Assembly: GCA_964292695.1 (NCBI GenBank)
Contig: CAXYWB010000008.1
Span: 1-50,981 of the forward strand
Length of the DNA stretch: 50,981 nt
Origin: UPXZ01 sp018055865
GTDB taxonomy: Bacteria > Bacteroidota > Bacteroidia > Bacteroidales > Paludibacteraceae
Direction: 5' to 3'
The notes beneath the pieces were generated by a model, which was given only the letters and a program-made list of their open reading frames with translations, ran no database searches and was not told the DNA's origin. The stretch's first letter is position 1. Each line of letters starts with the position of its first letter. Of the stretch, positions 42,600 through 50,846 are shown in pieces. A program made the position numbers and the translations under genes.

Positions 42600-43679
42600 A
42601 TGTCAACATACAGTGTTATAACCGGAACGGGAAGTTATTTGCCTGAGAAAATTGTTAAAAATGAAGATTTTCTTTCAAACGAATTCTTCGATAGTAATGG
42701 AGATAAAATAACAACTCCAACTACACAGATTATTGAAAAATTCAAAGAAATTACAACCATAGAATCGCGTCGGCATGCTACCGACGAACAAAATACATCT
42801 GATTTGGCGAAAATAGCCGCCGAACGGGCTATCGAATCTTCGGGAATTGACCGCGAAGAGCTTGATTATGTAATTGTAGCTCATAACTTTGCCGAAACCT
42901 ATGCCGACAATAAACGTATAAACATATTGCCGATTTTGGCAGCACTCGTGAAGCAAAAACTGGGCATACGCAATCCCGGAGCCGTGGCTTATGATATTCT
43001 TTTTGGCTGTCCGGGATGGATACAGGCCCTGATTCAGGCAGATTACTTCATCAAATCGGGTGATGCCAAAAAGGTGTTGGTTGTAGGTGCCGATATTCTC
43101 TCCAGAATTTCAGATCCGCACGATCGCGACAGTATGATTTATGCCGATGGCGCTGCTGCCGTGATAGTTGAAGGGGTGGAAAGCGATGTACCGGTCGGGA
43201 TTATCGGACACAATACGCGCAGCGATAATTATGAATTTTCACAAATGCTGAGAATGGGATATTCATACAATCAGGAAGAAGCCGAAAAAAAGGAATATTA
43301 TCTAAAAATGAATGGCCGCCGTTTGTACCAATATGCGTTGGAGTTTGTTCCTCAAACGATAAAAGCGGGTTTGGACAAATTGAATTTACATGTCAAAGAT
43401 GTACATAAAGTGCTGCTTCATCAGGCCAACGGAAAAATGGATGATGCAATTATTTCAAGGCTTTTCAGACTGTATGATATCAAAAAAGTTCCTGCAGATG
43501 TTATGCCAATGACCATCTCCTGGTTGGGTAATTCGTCAGTGGCCACAGTCCCAACTCTATTTGATCTGCTGGTGAGAGGTGAACTGGATGCTCAGAAAAC
43601 AACAAAAGATGATATTATCGTATTGGCGTCGGTAGGAGCTGGTATGAGTATTAACAGTGTGATTTACAAAATGCCATAA
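42600..43679 (+). CDS. 3-oxoacyl-ACP synthase III-like enzyme
   Basis: I choose the ATG at 42600 (359 residues, starting MSTYSVITGTGSYLPE) over a TTG 54 bases upstream, because the KAS III fold begins here and a -7 box lies between the two. The catalytic triad is Cys137 in DILFGCPGW, His274 in LLHQANGK and Asn311 in WLGNSSVA. It condenses an acyl-CoA with malonyl-ACP. It is a divergent homologue of FabH that could serve a special lipid rather than bulk fatty-acid synthesis, and it stands alone between terminators and divergent genes. Confidence 0.88.
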   Translation: MSTYSVITGTGSYLPEKIVKNEDFLSNEFFDSNGDKITTPTTQIIEKFKEITTIESRRHATDEQNTSDLAKIAAERAIESSGIDREELDYVIVAHNFAETYADNKRINILPILAALVKQKLGIRNPGAVAYDILFGCPGWIQALIQADYFIKSGDAKKVLVVGADILSRISDPHDRDSMIYADGAAAVIVEGVESDVPVGIIGHNTRSDNYEFSQMLRMGYSYNQEEAEKKEYYLKMNGRRLYQYALEFVPQTIKAGLDKLNLHVKDVHKVLLHQANGKMDDAIISRLFRLYDIKKVPADVMPMTISWLGNSSVATVPTLFDLLVRGELDAQKTTKDDIIVLASVGAGMSINSVIYKMP

Positions 43680-43701
43680 TCATCTGGTTTATAATAAATT
43701 G

Positions 43702-43735
43702 AAAGGGGTAAGCTGAACAGACAGTTTACCCTTTT
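43702..43735. terminator. Intrinsic terminator between convergent genes
   Basis: AAAGGGGTAAGCTG pairs with CAGTTTACCCTTTT (G:U pairs allowed) around a short loop, followed by T-rich sequence. It serves the KAS III-like gene and possibly the NlpC/P60 gene. Confidence 0.8.
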
Positions 43736-43766
43736 TGTTTTTTATTATTTCAATAAAAAGCATGAT

Positions 43767-45173
43767 TTAACGCTGTTTCCTTTTAATTATTATTTTATCG
43801 CCTACCCGAAGGTTATCGTTCTGATTTAGATTCCAATTTTTGATATCGGTTACACTACAATTGTATTTTCTCGAAAGCGAGTAAAGTGTTTCGCCACGCA
43901 GCACAATGTGTGTTATTTCAGCTTCCTGAATCGATGTCTTTGATCTGTTATTTTCGGCCGGGTTGTCTCCGATTTTGTTTACAATCAGTTTTTGTCCTGC
44001 ATTTATCGTATTGCTTATCAGGTTGTTAAGCTGTTTTAATTCAGTTACAGAAATATTATTCATTCGGGCAATCGAAAACAGCGTTTCGCCGGCCGATACC
44101 GTGTGAATGCTTTTAACATTACTTTCATTTACAGATTGTTCATGATGTATTTTTAATTCAGCTTTTTTAACTTCTGTCGTTTCCTGAGCTGTTTTTTGTT
44201 CCGAATTCTGATTTATACCTGATTGAGGATTATTGTCGATAGTGAATTCGGGTTTTATTTCTGCTTTATTTGCTTCAATTGCTGCCTTTTCTAACGTTTG
44301 GTTATCAGAGAGAATGATTTGAATTTGTTGATTATTTTGAGAAGTAGCAGGCTCTACAGTATGAACTGTAGGTATTGACACAATAGGAATTTCGGGCATA
44401 TCAACTGCTTCGCTTATCAGTAATCGCTGTCCTTTTTTCACTTTCAGGGATTTGAGTCCGTTCAAATGCTTCAAGGTCGAAATCGGAATATCGTATTCTT
44501 TGGCGATTTTTGTAAGATTTTCACCTTTTTTCACCGTATGGTACACTGCATCGTACAGTTTTTTCGGTTGAGCATTTGTATCGTTTTTCCGGGAGGAATT
44601 TTTAGCAGAATAGTGGTCGGATAAAGGCTGTTGGCTTAACAGAGGATTATTTTTAGTATTATTCACTACTCTGCCTGCTTTCAGGTATCTGGCTGCGTAA
44701 TAGGGTTCGTCAGACGATGATACTGTTACACCTCTTTTAACAGACGCATGTAGAAAATTGAATTCGCCGTTAGCTTTTCTTTCGGTTACAATGCCTACAT
44801 GTCCTACATTCCCATTTTGACTGCGACCTTCGAAGAAAACCAGATCACCTGTCTGAAGGTCTTTTTTGCTTACTGCCGGAAATTGTCTTGCCTGATCGCG
44901 TGAGGAACGTTCGAGGCTATATCCGAACTGATTGTAGACGTGCGAAGTAAATCCTGAACAGTCAAATCCCCTGGTTGAGGTTCCTCCATACCGGTATGGG
45001 GTGCTCAGAAAGCGCATTCCGAAATTAATCACAGAATCCTGTAACGAAATCATGCCAAACTCACTCTCATCGAGCAGTTTGCTTTTTTCGTTCGATGCTG
45101 CCAGGTGAGATTTGGATGAGCAAGACATACATAACGCGCTGATAAACAGAAGGAATATGAGTTTTCTTTTCAC
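43767..45173 (-). CDS. NlpC/P60 endopeptidase lipoprotein with three LysM domains
   Basis: The 468-residue protein has a lipobox (ALCMSC, Cys18), an NlpC/P60 domain (about 45-165) with catalytic Cys72 in FDCSGF, His125 in GHVGIV and His142, then three LysM repeats separated by low-complexity linkers (near 211-255, 350-395 and 421-466; each has a GENL or GETL turn). It probably cuts peptide stems of peptidoglycan while LysM domains hold the wall. The long Asn/Gln/Thr-rich linker between LysM 1 and 2 is unusual but not unique. Confidence 0.92.
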   Translation of the reverse strand: MKRKLIFLLFISALCMSCSSKSHLAASNEKSKLLDESEFGMISLQDSVINFGMRFLSTPYRYGGTSTRGFDCSGFTSHVYNQFGYSLERSSRDQARQFPAVSKKDLQTGDLVFFEGRSQNGNVGHVGIVTERKANGEFNFLHASVKRGVTVSSSDEPYYAARYLKAGRVVNNTKNNPLLSQQPLSDHYSAKNSSRKNDTNAQPKKLYDAVYHTVKKGENLTKIAKEYDIPISTLKHLNGLKSLKVKKGQRLLISEAVDMPEIPIVSIPTVHTVEPATSQNNQQIQIILSDNQTLEKAAIEANKAEIKPEFTIDNNPQSGINQNSEQKTAQETTEVKKAELKIHHEQSVNESNVKSIHTVSAGETLFSIARMNNISVTELKQLNNLISNTINAGQKLIVNKIGDNPAENNRSKTSIQEAEITHIVLRGETLYSLSRKYNCSVTDIKNWNLNQNDNLRVGDKIIIKRKQR

Positions 45174-45218
45174 GCTTTTTTCCCGGATAAAATAATGAAA
45201 TTTTGTATCGAATTATTG

Positions 45219-45226
45219 CAAATATA
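45219..45226 (-). promoter_or_regulatory. Candidate -7 box (TATATTTG) for the NlpC/P60 gene
   Basis: Reverse-strand TATATTTG lies 46 bp before the ATG at 45173. Confidence 0.5.
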
Positions 45227-45293
45227 TGGTTTCTCAATTGAACTAACTGAATCAATTCTTTCTTTTTAACATAAAATAGAAACTGATAAAAAT

Positions 45294-46265
45294 TCAGTGA
45301 GTGAGTGCAGCCAGCAAGTCTTCAATGGTTGAAAATGAAATACTTTCCATTTCCCAACCGTTTTCAGTAATTTGAATCTGAGTAGTTGCCTCATTTTCAA
45401 CACTGTAACCGGCCCTGGCCAGTGCTCTGAGCGTCCAGTAAAGTCGCGCATTGTTTGATGAAGAAACGCTTATTTTTTTGGAAAGAGGATAATTCATCGA
45501 AAAGTTGCCGTTTGCAGTATTGAAATAATAGGCATCACTCTGAAAAACGCGGTTGAAACTCCCGTCAATTACCAAATCTTCAGGCACGCCGCAGGTTACA
45601 CCTTCCGATTCGCTCATCAGCCAGATACGGTCGGCAGCTTGCAGGGCCAGGTCCAGCTCGTGGGTGGAAAGAATGATGCCTTTACCAGTTTTATGTGCCA
45701 GGCGGTGAAGCAGAAGCATAATTTCCACGCGGTTAGGCAGATCCAGATGTGCTGTTGGTTCGTCCAGGAAAATGAGCGGTGTGTCCTGCGCCAGTGCTTT
45801 GGCTATCATCACCCGCTGCCGTTCGCCGTCCGAAAGTTCGTTGAGATGATGATTGGTTTTTTTTTCCAGGTGCACCATGCGGATGGCCTCGTGCACTTTC
45901 TCGCGTCCTTCGGGAGTGAGGCCGCCAAGCCAGTGGGTGTATGGATGCTGACCCAGAGTAACTATATCGCGTACCGTAGCATTTTCAATCTGCACTTTAT
46001 CGGTCAGTACCAGCGCTATTTGCAGAGCTTTTTCCTGCTGTGTGAATTCCGAAATATTTTTATCGTCAATCAGCACATTACCTTTCAATGGTTTATGTAA
46101 TCCGGCCAGCGTACGAAGCAGCGTGGTTTTTCCACTTCCGTTGGGCCCGATCAGGCATACCATTTCACCTCGCAGCAGTTCGAGGTTCAAATTGCACTGA
46201 ACCAATGTTTTATTACTGCCTTTGGCGTAACCGATGGAAAGGTGGTCTGTTTTTACGATTGACAT
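45294..46265 (-). CDS. ABC transporter ATPase (FecE/BtuD type) with C-terminal extension
   Basis: The 323-residue ATPase has Walker A GPNGSGKT (40-47), signature LSDGERQ (144-150), Walker B IFLDEP (165-170) and the H-loop in STHELD. It energises uptake of an iron chelate or cobalamin. About 75 residues after the usual end of the domain form an extra small domain (NARLYWTLRALARAGYSVENE). The gene lies two bases after the permease gene. Confidence 0.92.
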   Translation of the reverse strand: MSIVKTDHLSIGYAKGSNKTLVQCNLNLELLRGEMVCLIGPNGSGKTTLLRTLAGLHKPLKGNVLIDDKNISEFTQQEKALQIALVLTDKVQIENATVRDIVTLGQHPYTHWLGGLTPEGREKVHEAIRMVHLEKKTNHHLNELSDGERQRVMIAKALAQDTPLIFLDEPTAHLDLPNRVEIMLLLHRLAHKTGKGIILSTHELDLALQAADRIWLMSESEGVTCGVPEDLVIDGSFNRVFQSDAYYFNTANGNFSMNYPLSKKISVSSSNNARLYWTLRALARAGYSVENEATTQIQITENGWEMESISFSTIEDLLAALTH

Positions 46266-46267
46266 AT

Positions 46268-47278
46268 TTATTTTCTTTTCAAAATAATCCAGATAATAAC
46301 AGGTGCTCCGAATAAGGCACTGATAGTATTGATGGGCAATGTATGAATAGGAATTTGTGAAATAATATCGCAGATTAAAATAAGCGAAGCACCCAACAAC
46401 ACACAGGCAGGCATCAGGATTTGATGTTGAGCTGTTCGGAAAATTCCGCGTGCAATGTGTGGAATGGCTACTCCCACAAACGCAATCGGACCGGTGAAAG
46501 CCGTAATGGCACCCGCCAGAATTCCCGTAGCCGCCACTATCAGCACCCGGGTTTGAAGAATGGGAATTCCAAGTCCGCGGGCATAATTTTCGCCCAGCAA
46601 TAAGCCGTTAAGTTTTTTGGTAAGAATGATTGCCAGCAATAAACCCGCTATTACCGTCGGAACCAGAATTTGCAAATATTCCCAGGGTACGGCACTGAGG
46701 CTGCCCATATTCCACATGATAAAAAGTTTGATGGCATCGGGATTGCTGAAATATTGCAGCACACTGACCAGCGAAGATGCGATAGTGCCGAACATAATGC
46801 CGACTATGAGCAACGAAACCGAATTCTGAACCTTGAACGAAACACCAACAACCAGCAAAAGCACCAACGCTGCTCCGATAACGGCAGCAAGTATCATTCC
46901 CCAACCGCTTGAAATAAATACAGCCGGTAACACAGCCGTTGACATCATTACCAGAGCTACGCCGAGACTTGCCCCCGAGCTTACGCCCAGAATGTAAGGC
47001 TCAGCCAGCGGATTGCGAAAAAGAGTCTGCATCATCAGACCGGCCACGGAAAGCGAAGCGCCCGCAAGGATAGCTGTGATAGCTTTGGGAAGACGGAAAT
47101 TGAGGAGTATTTCAGAATTAATATTATCATAACTTCCACCGAAAAAAACATTTTTCACTTCACTGAGAGGAATATGAATACTTCCAAAGCTGAGATCAGC
47201 CACAAACAGTAATGTCAGCAACACCGTAAGCGAAATGAACAGTATTGTTTTGCGGGGTTTCATCCGGTTTATTTCCAT
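46268..47278 (-). CDS. FecCD/BtuC-family ABC permease
   Basis: The 336-residue membrane protein has about ten helices and FecCD hallmarks (LPKAITAILAGASLSVAGLMMQTLFRNPLAEPYILGVSSGA split over two blocks). The last helices include LGASLILICDIISQ. It forms the channel for an iron chelate or vitamin B12. The start at 47278 overlaps the acetyltransferase gene by ten bases; a second ATG (MKPRKT) lies at 47263, and I cannot decide between them. Confidence 0.93.
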   Translation of the reverse strand: MEINRMKPRKTILFISLTVLLTLLFVADLSFGSIHIPLSEVKNVFFGGSYDNINSEILLNFRLPKAITAILAGASLSVAGLMMQTLFRNPLAEPYILGVSSGASLGVALVMMSTAVLPAVFISSGWGMILAAVIGAALVLLLVVGVSFKVQNSVSLLIVGIMFGTIASSLVSVLQYFSNPDAIKLFIMWNMGSLSAVPWEYLQILVPTVIAGLLLAIILTKKLNGLLLGENYARGLGIPILQTRVLIVAATGILAGAITAFTGPIAFVGVAIPHIARGIFRTAQHQILMPACVLLGASLILICDIISQIPIHTLPINTISALFGAPVIIWIILKRK

Positions 47279-47817
47279 TCTTTATTTAAAAAACTATATA
47301 CTTCAAGATCAACAAAATGACCATCCGGAAAACGTTCGCCATCGCGCTCGGTCCCTTCGTGTGAAAATCCAAGCCGCTCGGGAATATTTCGGCTCAGTTG
47401 GTTGCCCGAAGCACATTTTATCACTATCCTGTTGAGTTCCAATTTATCAAAAGCATATTCCATGAGCATTCTGGCCGATTGCGTCACTATTCCTTTTTTC
47501 TGAAATGGCTCTGATAACCAGTACCCTATTTCTGTTCGCTTATTTACTTTATCCAACGGATTGAATTTCAACCCAATAAGTCCGGCAAATTCATTTTGGT
47601 AATGGATGCAAAAAACCAGCTCCTGAAAAAACTCCGGTGTTTCATTCACCGACCGGATAAAAGCGAGAGTATCGTCAACCGTTTTTGTGCCGGCCACAAA
47701 GGGCAGCCAGCGGCCCAAATACTCGCGCTGGCTGTCGATTATGCTGAAAATTGCCTTTGCATCGGTTTCTTCCAGTTGTTTGAGCATTATTTCATCCGAA
47801 ACGATTAGTTGTATCAT
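47269..47817 (-). CDS. GNAT-family N-acetyltransferase (RimJ/RimL-like)
   Basis: The 182-residue protein has a RimJ/RimL-like GNAT fold with NEFAGLIGLKFNP, RTEIGYWLSEPFQKKGIVTQSARMLMEYAFD (acetyl-CoA binding region) and NRIVIKCASGNQLSRNIPERLGFSHEG. It transfers acetyl from acetyl-CoA to an amino group; the target is unknown. It is embedded between the binding protein and permease genes and overlaps the latter, so it is made with the transporter. Confidence 0.85.
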   Translation of the reverse strand: MIQLIVSDEIMLKQLEETDAKAIFSIIDSQREYLGRWLPFVAGTKTVDDTLAFIRSVNETPEFFQELVFCIHYQNEFAGLIGLKFNPLDKVNKRTEIGYWLSEPFQKKGIVTQSARMLMEYAFDKLELNRIVIKCASGNQLSRNIPERLGFSHEGTERDGERFPDGHFVDLEVYSFLNKEWK

Positions 47818-47840
47818 AATTTTATTCGAAAAGGATCAGT

Positions 47841-48971
47841 CTATTTCAATTTTTCAGTGTAAACGGGTTCATAATCCGGCATCAGATCGGGGTGCAAAAT
47901 GGCAATCACATCGCCCAACAGCAAATCGGGCCGTGCTACGGCACTTTCCCAGAAATCGTTGGCGGTAGAGGGTATCAGCCGCTTGTTGAAATTATAAACC
48001 TGCCCGGTTTTTGCCGGCCGAAAAAGGGCATGCTTACTGTCGGCTTTGATTAACGCATCGATGGTGGAAAAGTTAACATTCAGCCATACGTCAGTTTCAG
48101 CAAAGTTCTTCAACACCGTTTCCAAATTTAGTGGCAAACTGCCTGTCGTTGTATCATTCGCGTAAAAATAACCGGCTCCGGCATCTCTGAAAAGTTGACC
48201 CATGAAGCTCCTCCCCGCCGGCATATACCACGTTCCGCGGAAGTTGTTGCCTGACATGATTTTCGGTTTATTTGTCACATTCTGCACTTTGATTTTCAGA
48301 TCGTTGTAACGCTTGTCAATACCTGAAAAAATTGTGTCGGCCTGTAATTCTTTATCGTAAAATACCGCCACAAATTTTATCCATTCTGCCCGCCCGAGCA
48401 GCGATGTTTCCATCCATTCGTTGTTGAAAATGACCGGAATTCCGGCTTGCCCGATGCGTTGAACATTGGCATCGGTCTGATTGTAGCCGCTCATCATCAG
48501 GGCTTCGGGCTTCAGCAGAAGCGTTTTCTCCACATTCAAACTGAAGGCATCTCCCAAATCTGTTGTTTTACCCGCCAGAATGTTTTTTTGCAGATCAGGA
48601 TTATAAACCAGTTTTGGGCTGCAAACTCCCGTAATGCTTTGTATTTCATCCAGTAAACTCAGAAATTCCAAATGAGTAACCGAAGTGCTGCCCAGCGTTT
48701 TCAGTGGAACTTTTATTTTTACGCCATCATTCGGAGTATTGGTTTTTTCTTCTTTAACTAAATAATAGCAGGCATATATTTCTCCCTTTTTCCATGGGCT
48801 GAAAACAATAACCTTTTGATAATCATTATATTGTTCAACCGAAAAACCACGGGCATAATTTAATTTTAATATTGAAACGGGCTTCAAACTGTGTGCTTGT
48901 TCCTGTTTTTTGGTACAGGAAATGCACGTCATTAAAGCCACCAGGAATATGAAAATTGTTTTTCTAAGCAT
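47841..48971 (-). CDS. ABC transporter substrate-binding lipoprotein (BtuF/FepB type)
   Basis: The 376-residue protein has a lipobox (MTCISC, Cys20) and a periplasmic binding fold with the features of helical-backbone metal/vitamin receptors (PEALMMSGYNQTDANVQRIGQAGIPVIFNNEWMETSLLGRAEW split over the central helix). It should bind a Fe(III) chelate, haem or cobalamin; the sequence does not fix which. It is the first gene of the transporter operon. The leader carries an attenuator-like arrangement. Confidence 0.88.
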   Translation of the reverse strand: MLRKTIFIFLVALMTCISCTKKQEQAHSLKPVSILKLNYARGFSVEQYNDYQKVIVFSPWKKGEIYACYYLVKEEKTNTPNDGVKIKVPLKTLGSTSVTHLEFLSLLDEIQSITGVCSPKLVYNPDLQKNILAGKTTDLGDAFSLNVEKTLLLKPEALMMSGYNQTDANVQRIGQAGIPVIFNNEWMETSLLGRAEWIKFVAVFYDKELQADTIFSGIDKRYNDLKIKVQNVTNKPKIMSGNNFRGTWYMPAGRSFMGQLFRDAGAGYFYANDTTTGSLPLNLETVLKNFAETDVWLNVNFSTIDALIKADSKHALFRPAKTGQVYNFNKRLIPSTANDFWESAVARPDLLLGDVIAILHPDLMPDYEPVYTEKLK

Positions 48972-48995
48972 GAATTTCGGATGAAAAAAAATGAA

Positions 48996-49021
48996 GAACC
49001 GCAGAAATCTTTCCGCGGTTC
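48996..49021 (-). terminator. Leader terminator ahead of the ABC operon (possible attenuator)
   Basis: GAACCGC and GCGGTTC form a 7-bp perfect stem (9 bp with one wobble), followed on the reverse strand by TTCA and eight T residues. It sits between a -7 box at 49055-49062 and the binding-protein start, so it lies inside the leader. A second GAACCGCA copy at 49041-49048 could pair with the terminator's 3' arm. Confidence 0.7.
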
Positions 49022-49054
49022 TCTGAATTTTCCGATACTTTGCGGTTCATTCCA

Positions 49055-49062
49055 CAAAGATA
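49055..49062 (-). promoter_or_regulatory. Candidate -7 box (TATCTTTG) for the ABC operon
   Basis: Reverse-strand TATCTTTG lies 84 bp before the binding-protein ATG, upstream of the leader hairpin. Confidence 0.5.
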
Positions 49063-49077
49063 ACACGAATTTTTTAA

Positions 49078-50535
49078 TTATTTCTGAACAATTGATTTGT
49101 CATTTTTCACAAACAACCACAGTACTCCGGAGATAAATAATGTGACGCCGCAGATAAGGAATACAACGCCTTTATCGGCCGAATGATTGATAATTTCTCC
49201 CATTTTGAAACTCGCAACCATCTGCGGTAGCACCACCGAGAGGTTGAATATTCCCATGTAAAGTCCCATTTTGGTTTGATCTACCCGTTCGCTCATGATG
49301 GCAAATGGCAACGAAACCACCGATCCCCAACCGATACCGGCAATGGCGATGAAAAGGTAATAAACCGGAACCGACGTGGCAAAAAAGAAAATACCCGAGT
49401 AACCAACTGCCATGATGAAAATGGCTATGAGGTGTGTGCGTACCATGCCTATTCTCTTGGCTATAGGATTGAGAACAAAAGCGGGCAAAATGGCGCTGAT
49501 AAGACTTAAAATAAAGAATGCGAGTGAGTTAACTTTACCGGCTGCATCGCCAAGTTCCATTTTATTGGTCAGGAAAAAGAAGGCGTAAATAAACATGGTC
49601 TGAACTCCAACCCACGTAAAGGCATGAGCCAGCAAAATTTTCTGATAATCGTTGGCATTTTTCGGAATACGCAATGCGTTGGTCAAAACCAGGATGGAAG
49701 TGATAATCAGAATGATAAGACAGAATAATTCAACGTAACCAAAACTAATCCCGGCCAGATTGATTTTTCCGGCAAAATCCAGCCCGAACAATTTGGAAAT
49801 CAGCACATAAACACCATAAATCAATAAGCCTGTGAGTGGCAGCAACGACATGATGATGTCTTTTCCTGTGGAAGCCGATTTTGGTTTAGTTTCTTCACTT
49901 TCGTTGCTTAATATTCTTGGTTCTTCAATAAGTAATGCCGGGATGATGGCAGCAAAGAGCGTAATGGCTGCCCCAACATAAATGAGGACCATATTTCCCA
50001 AAATTCCTCCTATGAAATAAGCCAAAACCGCGAATGAACCCGAAATAGTCTGCATCCAGGTGTAACCCTTGCTGCGTTCGTTCATGGTGGTACAGTCGGC
50101 CACCAGCGAGCGGGTGGGGTTGAGGCTGACGTTGATGGAGAGGTCGAGCAGAAGAGCCACAATGATGGCAATTGCAAGCAATCCGGCTTTGGGGTCATTG
50201 CCGCTGGAAAAAATGCTCTGGATTATTCCAAGATTAGGTAATGCCAACAGCATAAGAGCGGCCAGCAAACTGCCAATGATAATCCACGGACGACGACGAC
50301 CGCCCATAAACCAGGACTTATCAGAAACCAGCCCTACAAGTGGCTGAGCAATGATACCGGCAATGGGTCCGGCTGCCCATACTATACCGATTTTGTCTAT
50401 TTCCAGTCCGTAACGGGTGGAAAGTATCCAACTGAGCGCCGAAATCTGTACAGATAGAGCAAATCCCATCGCTGTGGAGGGCAGACTCAGGAGTACAAAG
50501 AAAGCATTTGATTTTTTCTTTTGAATGTCTAACAT
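49078..50535 (-). CDS. MFS transporter, SLC45-like sugar permease
   Basis: The 485-residue membrane protein has 12 helices and the GRRRPW motif (about residues 78-83) after the second helix, with SDKSW just before, which is characteristic of SLC45-type sugar/H+ symporters. In Bacteroidetes these are often linked to maltose or other glucoside use. The substrate here is not proved; the gene lies alone on its strand with a LacI-type operator upstream and terminates at the hairpin at 48996 or before. Confidence 0.85.
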   Translation of the reverse strand: MLDIQKKKSNAFFVLLSLPSTAMGFALSVQISALSWILSTRYGLEIDKIGIVWAAGPIAGIIAQPLVGLVSDKSWFMGGRRRPWIIIGSLLAALMLLALPNLGIIQSIFSSGNDPKAGLLAIAIIVALLLDLSINVSLNPTRSLVADCTTMNERSKGYTWMQTISGSFAVLAYFIGGILGNMVLIYVGAAITLFAAIIPALLIEEPRILSNESEETKPKSASTGKDIIMSLLPLTGLLIYGVYVLISKLFGLDFAGKINLAGISFGYVELFCLIILIITSILVLTNALRIPKNANDYQKILLAHAFTWVGVQTMFIYAFFFLTNKMELGDAAGKVNSLAFFILSLISAILPAFVLNPIAKRIGMVRTHLIAIFIMAVGYSGIFFFATSVPVYYLFIAIAGIGWGSVVSLPFAIMSERVDQTKMGLYMGIFNLSVVLPQMVASFKMGEIINHSADKGVVFLICGVTLFISGVLWLFVKNDKSIVQK

Positions 50536-50846
50536 GTTGGTTATTAGTTTATTTAAGTTTACTTGGAATTAAAAAATACGATTTTTTTCTTTCAGGAAAA
50601 GTAAATGCAATGTTATCGATTTTTATAACAAAAACGAAAAAAAAGCTGTACTGAATTAGAAAAATCAATCTGCAAACGATTGCAATTTCATTGAAAAGAT
50701 TTCCGGTAAAATGGCTTATCAATATTTATAAATAATACTTCAACTTTCGCAAGTTCATATTAGTTTATAAATCAGAAGAATATGAATCAATCGTATCTGG
50801 TAATCAGTTAGATATACGTTTTTTCAGGAACAGAGGCTTCCGCCCC
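50536..50846. other. Intergenic region upstream of the MFS gene
   Basis: This 311-bp AT-rich gap holds the LacI-type operator at 50671-50684 and otherwise no recognisable gene, RNA or repeat. Confidence 0.5.
50671..50684. promoter_or_regulatory. LacI/GalR-type operator (TGCAAACGATTGCA)
   Basis: TGCAAACGATTGCA is a CG-centred palindrome with one mismatched pair per half, like the operators of LacI-family repressors. It lies 136 bp before the MFS start, so a LacI-type sugar regulator probably controls the gene. No regulator gene is in the window. Confidence 0.6.

Noticed and set aside
48972..49077. Cobalamin riboswitch ahead of the ABC operon
   Set aside because: The region is too short and lacks the B12-box sequence; only the small hairpin and the repeated GAACCGC segments are present.
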